From: Symbiodinium natans
Lineage: Eukaryota; Sar; Dinophyceae; Suessiales; Symbiodiniaceae
Direction of reading: 5' to 3'
Assembly: GCA_905221605.1 (NCBI GenBank)
Contig: CAJNDS010002595.1
Coordinates: 285,218 to 349,217, forward strand
Length of the DNA: 64,000 bases
This document shows positions 1 through 9,224 of this stretch, piece by piece (the stretch's first letter is position 1; the number at the start of each line of letters is the position of its first letter). The notes under the pieces were generated by a model. The model was given only the letters and a program-made list of their open reading frames with translations, was not told where the DNA came from and searched no databases. Both the position numbers and the translations under genes were made by a program.

Positions 1-3000
1 GGAAGTCCAAGTTTGAGAAGCTGGCTTCCGAGGCCCCCACTTGATGGGCGGAGAGCTGCGTAAGAAATGGGATGGCCGCCAAAGCTCATGATGCCTTTTT
101 GGCAAAGCTGTTTGAACATGTTGTGGAGATCGGAGACCCTTTGCAAAGGCACAGCAAAAAGAGCCTAGCCCACAAGTAGACGTGCGGGGTTCGTGTTGGC
201 CGGGCTTGGCAATGTCATGCAATATCCTAAGCGTTCGACCTTCTTCGGGACAGGGCTTCGACATGGTCGATGGCAACGACGCAGCCCTGGCGAGCTTTGG
301 CCCTCACTCAGTATCCCGTCATGCACCGCAGCGCCAATTTCATCGCCTTGCTTGCCAGGACAAAGGCCGCGAGAAGCGAGACCGGAGCTGCGTGATGGCC
401 AACTGCTGAGAACATGGTCTCTTCGTGTTGCTTCCTTTCCTTGCTTGCCCCCCGACCCCCCCCCCGGACCCCCCGGTCTCGGCCCCCCCGACCCCCCCGC
501 CCCCCCCCACCTCCCCTCCCCTGGTCCTCTCCTGTCGTCCAGCACTCTTTCCATGACTGCAGGTGCTGCTCAAGTGGCGTGTTGCCAACCAGCACATCTT
601 GCCGCTGGTCGTCGTGTCCACGCATCTTGCCAAGGATGCGCTTGGGCTTGGATCCGCGTTCTCTCCACATGTTCTAGCTCTTGTTCTCTGGATACGATGT
701 AGATTCTTGGCCCTCGGCCCTGGCCTTGGCAGGATCCGTACAACAAGGCGCAGACGGCCATTCGCGTGCGGCAGGCCGCACTCAGAGGGGCCCCCCAAAC
801 GTCTCCCCAAGAGGGAAAAGCTGTGAGGTGACACAGATCATGGCCAGCTTGACCGAGTTCACCGCCAAGCACCAGGCACCCTTTCCTTGATGCATATGGG
901 GCGGGGTGCAGTGCCAGCAGAGGAAGAAAACACAAAGGCAAAGGCGCAAGCATGATGCGCAGGCCAGGCACTGCCCAGTGGTGCTGCTTGGGGACCTCAA
1001 CGCACGCCACTTCGGGGAGATCCGGGGGCTCGGATACCCAGAATGAGACAAGGCAAGGCATCAAGGAAAGCTGACTTCCAATGACTCGTGGAGGGAGGTG
1101 AGAGAGCCTTGATCCAAGGATCGCACGGACTGCCGGGGCCTTGCCGAACCGATTGCATCGGAGCTGCTGTGCTTGCCTCTTGCAATTGGCTCCAGATGTC
1201 CTTGCCGTTCCTTATTCCTTAGAGCTTCGAACCTTGGTTTTCGTTCTTTGAGAGGCTTCTTCTACTTGCACATGTGACACATCCGACAGTCCAACGGTTT
1301 GCCTGCAAGTGGAAAGAAGCTTGACTCTGCACAAAACAACAGGCAGCGCTGCATTTGCGCCTAGGCTCTCTTGCATCTCTCTTTTCTTTTCACAAGACCT
1401 GTCTGCATCTGCACGAATCTAACCCAGAGACCTCTTTGCGTTGCCCAGGTGTGGCAGATCAAAGGGGAGCCCGTGCACAAGTCATCGCCTTATGGCTCAT
1501 GATGGCTTGAATGTCACAAGATGTGACGAGATTTCATGGACATACATGGGCAGGTTCCTGTGGGGCGCCACAGACGTCAACACGGGACCAACGTCCGTGA
1601 CGAAGGCGCAGAATCTCCTCCCAAAAGATGTCGAGCTTTCCCGTAGGTTTGTCATGCGCACGTGTCATGCGCACGTGATGCCCCCCATCCTCTCAGGCAC
1701 GGCACTGCCGCATCGACGTGGTCCAGTACCTCAGCAGCCATATGGAGGCCGCAAGCGCGCAAACAACGTCACATGGCATTACGCAGAAGAGGTCAGCTAG
1801 TGGCCAGGTGCTGGACGTCCTACCTGTTCCGAAGCTGGACCCCGGGGAGGCCGCGCTGACCGCTCGTCACTGGCACCTCACTGACACCTGTTGTCACTGC
1901 AATGTCACTACAATCACGACGCTGCCCGGCCGTGGCACAAGATCTGCTGCGCATCGCGCAGCCCAAAGCTTCCCCCTTCCAGAATACGCTGACTGGTATT
2001 TGCGTTTGGCAAGGGCGAAGGTTGCAAAGCAATTCCACACTGTGATTTTCGTGTGGCATCTACGCGCAACTTATGCACATTTGCTATCGCACACTATCCG
2101 TGTGAGATGCTATCATGTTTCGGCCAGTGCCATGGCTAGTGTGTCTCGACGCTGCCTTGCAAGCAAAGGCGGAGACTCGCAATGTTTCGAAGAAGTCGTG
2201 AAAAACCAGACTCCAAAAACCTCAACAAGGCCACACGCTTCAGTGGATACAGCGTCATGCCAAAGACCGTTGGGTCCAGCGTGCCCACGAGCAGATGTAC
2301 AGGTGCCGACTTACTGAGAGAAGGGATGAGCAGGGGTGGATTCAGGAATTGGCAGGGTCTCAGGAGCTTCGGGCCTGTGTACAGTAGTTTTGGCAGTCTG
2401 CAGGTCACGTGCCGCCTTCAAGCTCAAACAGCTGGACGCGCAGTTCAAGTTCTTGAATAGGACGGGGTCCCTCAAGCCACATGAGCAGCTCGAGCAAGAT
2501 TTCATGAGCAGAGCACAGCTTCAGCATGCTTCACAAGGAGTTCTGTCGTGTTGGACCTGGGCTGCTATGCGGGTGGCTGGTCGCAGGTGGCATTGCAGCG
2601 TACCGCAGGGCATCGCGGCGGCGCGCTGGTGATTGGCGTGGCCGCTTGGGGAACATTGCGGAACATTTTGTGGAACCATGTTCACAAACCGGTGTAGAAT
2701 TTTTTAGAAGCCCAAACGCGTGTTCAAGTGAAGGACAAGGTCATGATGGAGCCCCTGGAAGGGCAGCAATTCGTTCAGGGGGACATCGACCACGCTGCCA
2801 CCATGAGGTTTGGGACCAGTCAAGGGAATGCCTCTAACTCTAGGGCAATCCAAAGGTCAATGCGAGAAATACAACTTCCGAGCCTTTGAACAAACTTCTC
2901 GCTGTTCTCGTTTGTAGGCAAGTGGAGTCGCTCCTCTGCGGGCGCCAGGCTGGGGCAGGGGCCCCTGAACAAGTAAAATCCATTCGGCAAGCCCTTCAAA

Positions 3001-4414
3001 CATCAAAGAGCCCAACCAAAAGCCCTGAACTTCTTTTGAGAATTTGGGCGCATCAGGATCATCAAGGCTCTCTTTTCAGAGGTACTTCGGTGCCTAGTGT
3101 AATCTTGTGTATGGGTGTCTGAGCGGAATGAGCTAACATGGCTCCCGGTCCCAACCCGTGAAAATCGGTCGCTTTGTCGTGCTCTGCCAGGCCACGGTGG
3201 TGCTGTCGGATCTGGTGGGGATCCCGGAGAGCGTTGGGCAATTTGGGGTGGCTCTTGAGGGCCCCCGTTAAACTCTTTTTGGAATTGTTGGAGGCCCCGA
3301 AGATGATCGGGAACTCCATCGACGACCACCTTGCCTCAGTGGAGCTGAGCAAGGGGGCCTTGCGCTGGGCCCTGAAGCTGGGCTTTTCAACTTGGAGAGA
3401 GCGTTGGGGAGTGCTTTGGAGGTTGGAACCTGAGAGCCTTAGAGCATCTTAGAGCGGCTTGGGCATCCCACTCCTGGACTGAGGAAGTTCCTCAGGGCCG
3501 AAGGTTGGTTCGTTACTTGGAGAGCATCCCTGGGCCCTCAAAGCAATCTTGGGGCACAAGAGGCTCTTGCTTGCTCCGCCCCTCAGGTTGCGAAGGTCTT
3601 TGCAGGAGGGGCGCTGGACGGCTTCAAAGCACAGCTTGCGGAGCACTTTGCCAAGGCCGCGTGCTGTGAACATCTCACCTGCTGCGCATGCTCATGCGCG
3701 TTCTGCGGGCCTCAGAGCCCCTTACAGTACGCATGCCTGCGCCTCGTAATGTTCCATGTTCCAACATGTTGCAGGTCCGAACAGCCAAGCCGAGGGCCTC
3801 GAGGAGCGAGAGCGTGGAGGTCTACCTCGTTTGCTCGGGCTTTCTTGGCCGGCTCTGAGGTGCTCACTTGAGGTGCTCACTTGAGGTGCTCACTTGAGGT
3901 GCTTCGAGCGCCACGCGAGGGGTTCCGCCGAGGGATGCCGAAGGGTTCTCGACGGTTCTCGGATCTTGGAGCCGGCGCCGCCGGTCGGCGATCGTGAGGC
4001 AAAACCCCCTGAGCAAGAAAGCAGCTGCAGCTGGATCACAGCTGAAAGTCATGCTGGATCTGGAAGAGGCATCGCTGCCGCGATGGGCCTTCGGCCGTTT
4101 CCGTGAGCCCAAATCACCCTCGAGAAGATCCGAAACTCCTACGCCTTCAAGGGCTCTGTGGCGCATCCGAAACGACCTGGCCGCGAGAGAAAACGCTCCG
4201 CTGCTTCTGTCCTTGCATGGTAACCCTGGTGTACGAGCGCATCGTGCTTGCAGCCTTAGATGAGCGACAAACTGCAACACCAGGACGCCCAAATCTCAAA
4301 AACAACCGTCCACTCGCGCCAGGTCATTCCCAATGCAGAGCATCCCTCGGACCACTTCCCCGTCTTTGTCACCTTCATTCTCAAGGACCCCAATGGTCCA
4401 GAATTTAGATTGTA
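1..4414 (+). CDS. EEP-superfamily nuclease/phosphodiesterase (CCR4/nocturnin/PDE12-like), 5' partial
   Basis: Likely a Mg-dependent 3' exonuclease/deadenylase or 2',5'-phosphodiesterase of the endonuclease-exonuclease-phosphatase fold. Exons, by hand: to 32, 254-289, 563-634, 733-774, 828-875, 963 to about 1,020, 1,449 to about 1,480, 1,554-1,605, 1,697-1,747, 1,808-1,849 and 4,323-4,414. They join in frame and give the family signatures in order: FDMVDGNDAAL, then LVVVSTHLAK (catalytic His), PYNKAQTAIRVRQ, PVVLLGDLNARHFGE (metal/catalytic Asp and Asn), FLWGATDVNTGPTSVTK, RIDVVQYLSSHMEVLDVLP and finally NAEHPSDHFPVFV (catalytic Asp-His), ending at TAA 4,412-4,414. All catalytic residues are present. 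The N-terminus lies before the window. Donors are mostly GC, acceptors AG|G. The last intron (1,850-4,322) carries a whole FtsJ gene. The exact substrate class within EEP is not decidable here. Confidence 0.85.
436..535. repeat. C-rich homopolymer-like tract
   Basis: About 100 bp of almost pure cytosine runs broken by single A, G or T bases, in the EEP intron between 290 and 562. Long ORFs read through it in several frames are low-complexity artefacts. It lies just upstream of the CAG|GTG acceptor at 562 and may act as its pyrimidine tract. Confidence 0.8.
2132..3858 (+). CDS. ftsJ: FtsJ/RlmE-family rRNA 2'-O-methyltransferase
   Basis: SAM-dependent RNA ribose 2'-O-methyltransferase, most like bacterial RrmJ/RlmE and its organellar relatives. 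Exons, by hand: about 2,240-2,302, 2,404-2,460, 2,538-2,640, 2,740-2,807, 2,918-2,948, 3,191-3,214, 3,294 to about 3,375, 3,587-3,655 and 3,775-3,858 (TGA). Motifs in order: DRWVQRAHEQMY, SRAAFKLKQLDAQFKFL (catalytic Lys), VVLDLGCYAGGWSQVAL (SAM motif I), MEPLEGQQFVQGDID, VVLSDLAPKMIGNSIDDH (catalytic Asp), VAKVFAGGALDGFKAQL (catalytic Lys) and SESVEVYLVCSGF (catalytic Glu). The K-D-K-E tetrad is complete. A short stretch before VAKVF (the usual PGG turn) was not located. The start ATG at 2,132 is a guess; the following residues are basic and could form an organelle presequence. Donors are GC, GA and GT. The gene lies wholly inside an EEP intron on the same strand. Confidence 0.85.
3857..3905. 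repeat. 13-bp tandem repeat overlapping the FtsJ stop
   Basis: The unit GAGGTGCTCACTT is repeated three times plus a partial copy. It starts inside the FtsJ TGA codon context, so the methyltransferase 3' UTR begins within the repeat. The rest of the intron up to 4,322 shows no other gene I recognise. Confidence 0.85.
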
Positions 4415-4847
4415 ACAGCTTGAGGCAAGAGTTTATGGCGCAGGCTTCAGGGCTTTCAGGGGCCAGATCCAGCGCTTCTTGCGAGGATGGCTACGAGAAG
4501 CACCGCGACTGTGCCAGGCTTCCTCGGTCCTGGGATCTTCTCTGCTAATTCAGGGACCACCGTACACACCTTGAACTAGGAAACCCCCCCCCCACTTTAT
4601 CCCTCAAGAAGGGTCACCGGACTTCTGAGGCCTCCTTAGTCCCAGGCCTGCTGTGAGTCGAAACCCCTCTGCCAGGGCGTGGTTGGAATGCGTGGCGGGG
4701 CGTGAGAAGGCCCGGCACCATCTAGAACATCCCAGAACCCTAGCTCAGTGTGCCCTCTAGCATCGGCAGAACGTCCTTTAACCATCTAACACCTATCCGC
4801 TAGCCGCCTTAGCCTTGAATAGCCCCAAGACGTCCCTCAACTGCTAG
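4415..4847. other. Intergenic stretch, no gene recognised
   Basis: Between the EEP stop and the first EF-hand-like exon I see no conserved motif. It holds a short C run near 4,580 and many short CTAAC/TTAG-like words, but no tRNA-like or other structured feature I can support. Confidence 0.5.
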
Positions 4848-5581
4848 GTGCACCCGCTGACGGACGAGGAGCTCCGGGACGCCTTTGAGCCGCCGCCACA
4901 GCTCAATCTGCACTGGGACCCTCAAAGTCTGGAAGAAGAATCTGTCGCCCAGAATCCACCCAAGCCGTAGAGTCCGCCGTAGAGAGTCTAAAGGCCCTGA
5001 ACCCTTTTAGCCGGAGCTGCGGGTTTGCATGGAGGTTCTTCGACCGCGACCGGCAAGAGTGCATCCATCGCCGAGATTTGGAAGAAGCCTGCCCATGCCC
5101 TGTCCGCTTTGAGCAGGGCAAGTCGGGTAAGTCGGCTAAGTCGGCTAGTGCCTCTCGTGATCTCTCGTGTGGCTTCATGTGAACGTAAGGCACGAACCAC
5201 GCACTGCCGTGGTTCATTGTTTCTCACAGCAAGGTTTGGACCTTCGCTGCAACTTCCATGTGGATGCCAGATGCTCAGGCTTTCCGCTCCGTGCCACTAG
5301 CCGTCGGCCATTAGCCAGAAAGCTCGTTGTTGCAACCCATCGCCGTGTGCAGCTACAAAGAATTCAGGGGAATTTCCGAAGCCTTCCAGACAAACTCTTG
5401 ACCCCAGTCACGCTGAAAATCGAGGTGCCGAAGCTGTTGGTCGACTGCTTCCCCAACAAGCAGCTTCTTGTCTGGGATTATGGCTGCAGGCTTCAACTAG
5501 TAGACTTTGGCCTTCGATGCCGTGACAAGGATTTCCTTCCAGAACTTCTTGCGTGCCTACGAGGCGGGCCTGCCTCCATAA
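4848..5581 (+). CDS. EF-hand-like protein exons (partial model)
   Basis: Exon 4,848-4,888 reads VHPLTDEELRDAFE. It joins in phase 2 (GC donor) to exon 5,035-5,086, FFDRDRQECIHRRDLEE. Together they form a helix-loop-helix resembling an EF-hand: Asp at loop positions 1 and 3, Ile at 8 and Asp in place of Glu at 12, with the loop Gly replaced, so calcium binding is doubtful. A third exon, 5,530-5,581, reads ISFQNFLRAYEAGLPP then TAA, typical of the exit of a second EF-hand. The exons that should lie between 5,087 and 5,529 were not found. This may be a calmodulin-like or calcium-regulated protein; the product is uncertain, and it is unclear whether the exons at 5,849-6,105 belong to the same gene. 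Confidence 0.5.
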
Positions 5582-5848
5582 GGTTCAACCAGGGAGCCTT
5601 TTCCGGAACCTCCTCGAGCACCAAGAGAACCTAAAGAACCCGAAAGCACACCATCAAAATACAGAGTACATTCATCCCAGAACCTTGTCCCCACTGGGAG
5701 GCTTCCTTGCGCTCGGACCGGCTGCGGGCAGTGGGCGACCTTGAGCCACTCGGAGCCTTTAGGGTCTTCATCGTTCGCGGACCCCGAACCCTAAAAAGAG
5801 GAGGGAGGATCGCTTCGGGGCTGTTGGGAGCAGCGCGTTGAGCGCGAG

Positions 5849-6105
5849 GTGTGCCTTCCGCTACTTTGCGGGCGAGAAGGAGTCCATCGAGGTCGACACC
5901 CTTGAGGCAAGCGCCGTTTACTAGATGAGATCTATTCACTCTGAAGGCGGGCATTCATACGGGTCCCCCGGGTTACTTCAAGTAGAAAGGCGCTTTAAGC
6001 AGCAACACACACACACACACAGGCCGATATGGGTCTGCGAGTGCTCTTGCGCAGGCTGCCTTCCGTGAGATTACTCCAATTAGCTTCTCCGACGAGGAGG
6101 TGAAG
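5849..6105 (+). CDS. Second pair of EF-hand-like exons (partial)
   Basis: Exon 5,849-5,906 encodes CAFRYFAGEKESIEVDTLE. It joins in phase 0 (GC donor) to exon 6,055-6,105, AAFREITPISFSDEEVK. The pattern A-F-x-Y-F-A-G then I-x-V-D-T-L-E is a degenerate EF-hand lacking the acidic calcium ligands, followed by a helix ending in S-D-E-E-V as in calmodulin-like linkers. Both acceptors are AG|G. A later continuation was not identified. An (AC)n run at about 6,004-6,021 lies in the intervening intron. It could be the C-terminal half of the gene at 4,848 or a separate paralogous gene. Confidence 0.45.
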
Positions 6106-9100
6106 GAGCCAACGCACTGGGCCAAAGAACACGGGGGACCCAAAACACGTTGAGACCCGAACAGGGATATGGTGGCTCAACATCTTGTTTTCACGGCATG
6201 CCGTCTCAGAGTAGTAGACAGCGAATACGTTCCCAGAAGCTGCCGGCGCGAACCCAGGCCACGGTGCATTATGGAACCCGAGAAACACTGCAGAATCTCT
6301 CTCAGCAGACACGCTTCTGCAAAGTCTTGTGCGACCTTGCCCGAACAGAAATTGGGTAAGCCGATGCTTGAACTATTGACAAAGGAGGAAGGCACACGGC
6401 TGCGGAATACGCTCGATGTGGCAGCGTTTCCACGGAAACAAGTGTAAGTGAGAAGTAAGACATGAACGAATGCAGAGTGTTATTAGCTGACAAAGCTTGA
6501 CACGCCTGCCTTGGCCAGGACATGATCGGCCGCGTCTCCCAAGATGGAAGCCCTTGCGGCAAGGCCAAACACAGCTGAGCCGGAGCCCCAAACACAAACA
6601 CAAGCACTGCTGGGCGTTCGGGTGAGGCTTCCGTGCACCTCAAGGATTTCTGCGAGGCAGCGTGCCCGCTCCCGCTCTCATCTCGCCACATCGCATGCTC
6701 TTCCAGCCTGTTCATCCTAGTTCATCCCTAGTTCATCCCTAGTTCATCCCAGCTGCCTCAGCTCATTTGGGTCTGGAGGTGGTGTGCAGAGCAACCTTCC
6801 CGAACCGCGAGGCTGTGTATCGGTTCAGATCAATTTGGTGCCCAACACCGCCACCTGCTTTCTCCTAAGTGAAGGAAAATAGCTCCGTCACTTCTTAAAG
6901 GTAGTTGTGTCCACCGGGACGGAGTCGCGGACCTTTAGCCAGCGCTCCCCCACCAAGGAGCGACGGGTTCTCAAAATCTTCGAGGGCACAAGAGACATTC
7001 AGGCTCTCAGGCTCTCAGGCCCTCAGGCTCCGGCCTGCAAGCAACTCCAAGCCGACGCTGCAGGAAATCAGCACCCGCTTGAAGATTCTGCACAAGACAG
7101 TCTCTGGCCAAGGGCCAGGGGCCTCAGTCACTTGGGGGCCACCATGCTTGACATGCTGGCAGCTTCAAAATCATGGTGATTGTTGAGGTTCCAGGACCTT
7201 GACCGCAGCAACAGCAAAGGCGGGTGCTCCATGCGCTTCGCGGGATTGTTTTGGAGCACCGCTTTTTCTTTAAGTTTCGGGTCTTATGTAACCTTTTGTG
7301 TGCAGGCTCTGTAATTTCAGAAATGCCCCTCCGCATCGACAAGCACCTCGCGCCACCGGTGATGCACTGACTTTTTGGGTAACCCCATCCTTCAACCCTG
7401 GCCGAGAACGGACCGAGTCATAGAGGGAGCGAGATGGAATCAGATAGAAGGTATGTTTGAACGATGGGCGAACCTTTTGGAAAACCAGACCGAGCGAAAG
7501 GCTACGGACCAAGCGACGAGGCGTGTCCTTTTGTTTCTGTACCGTGGCCGCTGAGAAAAGGATATCAGCCGAGTCTTTCGTGCTGCAATTGGCGGCTTGC
7601 CATGCTCTTGACAAGGCTCGCCCGAATGATTTTCATGCTTGCCTCTGCACGGAGTCCAGGTCAAGTCTGCCGCAGTCAGGCCTCAAAGGGGCCTGACATT
7701 GCTGCTGGACATGGCTGGATGGCCATGCGAGGGTCTAGATCAGCTTGCCTGATCCGTCTACCGACGGCACATCTGTCACATCATACACATCTCGTGTCTA
7801 GAATTTCCCTTCCCTGGCAGTTGCCAGTCAAGGTGAAGCTTTTCTGGGCATCTGAGCTTCAGAAAATCTGATGCGCTGCAGATGCCTTTGACGGTCGCCC
7901 CAAGGGCTCTGGAGCAACGCTCACCTGACAGAATCACCAAAAGGCATTGCACAGCACATCGTGCTCTTGGCGAAGCAGAGGTGGAATTGCTCGATCTCTC
8001 TTTCTCTCCTGCTCCCTCTTGCTCCGTCTTGCTCCCTCTTGTACCCTCTTTCTCCCTCTCCCTTTCGTCTGAGAGTTGGGCAGCTCCTGCCTTGCAGAGT
8101 TTGGCTACCAAGGGGGGGTCCAGGGTTTGCCTGGCGCTGGGCCCTTTAAGGCCAGGCCAGCGGCAGGCGCAGCGGGTGCAGGCTGGGTTCCCGGGACATG
8201 AGCGCAGAGGTGAAGGGTCTTGGACGAAGTAGACAACTTGCTATGCTGTCGCTGTTGCCGAGTCGGATGTCAGATTCTTGTCTATATAGATAGGTATATA
8301 TATATATATATCTGTATACTTATACTTGTGCAGTCTCGGTCTCCGCTTTCTATGTTTGTTTATGTTGCATCGGTAAACGTTCAAGTTGAGATGTGTGCTT
8401 AGAAGAGGAATGAGACGGACATTGTTCACCGCAGGTAGCCCTGCCCTGGATACAGGATGGCCGAGGCGGGGACGCGGGGACGCGGGGACGCGGAGACGCG
8501 GGGACGCGGCCTCTCAACCCTAATACACCAGGGCAATATGCATTGGCTTCCTTGCACTCCCGATATCTCCCATGATTATCTCTTGGAACCTGGGTGCTCT
8601 GAGGATGCCAAGAGAAAAAGCGATGGACCTCGCCTCAGCATACCGACGCGTCAAGACCTCAAGCATGTGAGCTTCCGAAAACCATACAAACAACTCCAAA
8701 CCATGAGCCCAGACACCTAAACGCAGTTCAGAGTCTCCGCACATGCTTGAAGCCCGCCAGCAACTTCTCACAAGCCCCACATCCCTGGCGGAAATGAAAG
8801 AGAGAAGCGCAGCAAAAGGCTCTGCCTTTGTGGTGTGGCTTTCAGTCTGGCCCCTTGCCAAGGGGGGGTACCCTGATTTTGGGAACCGCTGGCAAATGCC
8901 AAAAGGATCGTGGGGTAGCGACGCACCATCGACCCAGCATCACCTCTGATTCTATGAAGCACTACATCGAACCCCGACTCCACCTCAAGCCTGAACCCCC
9001 TGAACCCCCCCCCCCAGCGAAACGGCCCCCCCGCAAGTCTCCCGTGAGGCCCCGAGGCCGAGGCCAAGCGGCAAAAGGGAGACAAGGGCGAGGCAGATGA

Positions 9101-9221
9101 GGGGCCATGGGTTCGAGGAGTCAGTGGGCCAAGCCTGGGGGATGCTTAGGAGCGGTGAGGGTCTTTTGAGGGGAGGGTGTCCGGGGGGTCTGTGGAGTTT
9201 GGACTTACACCTCGCTGGGAG
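6106..9221. other. 3.1-kb region with no recognised gene
   Basis: I translated and inspected this stretch and found no family motif. It contains an 11-bp tandem repeat (AGTTCATCCCT, about 6,715-6,752), a CT-rich tract (7,995-8,065), a TA/ATAC microsatellite (8,285-8,325), a 9-bp GC-rich minisatellite (8,466-8,510) and C runs near 9,000-9,015. Some 5' exons of the PRP28 gene (its RS-like head) or the EF-hand 3' end may lie here undetected. Confidence 0.5.
8466..8510. repeat. 9-bp GC-rich minisatellite
   Basis: The unit GCGGGGACG is repeated about five times with one variant (GAGACG), in otherwise unremarkable non-coding DNA. Confidence 0.8.
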
Positions 9222-9224
9222 GTC

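Larger units (their letters stand above)
1850..4322 (+). other. 2.47-kb intron of the EEP gene hosting a complete FtsJ gene
   Basis: The exon ending ...PKLDPGE (1,849) joins in phase 0 to VIPNAEHPSDHFPV (4,323). The donor reads GAG|GCCGCG (GC type) and the acceptor CAG|GTC. In EEP proteins these two segments are adjacent, so the 2,473 bp between them should be removed. That interval holds an FtsJ-type methyltransferase gene with its own introns and stop codon on the same strand. Confidence 0.75.

Noticed and set aside
2311-2505. Minus-strand and alternate-frame ORFs over the FtsJ exons
   Set aside because: The catalytic tetrad, SAM motif and phase-consistent junctions are all on the + strand; the others are shadows.
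8220-8402. Hydrophobic ORF with repeated Tyr-Ile
   Set aside because: Translation of a TA/ATAC microsatellite.
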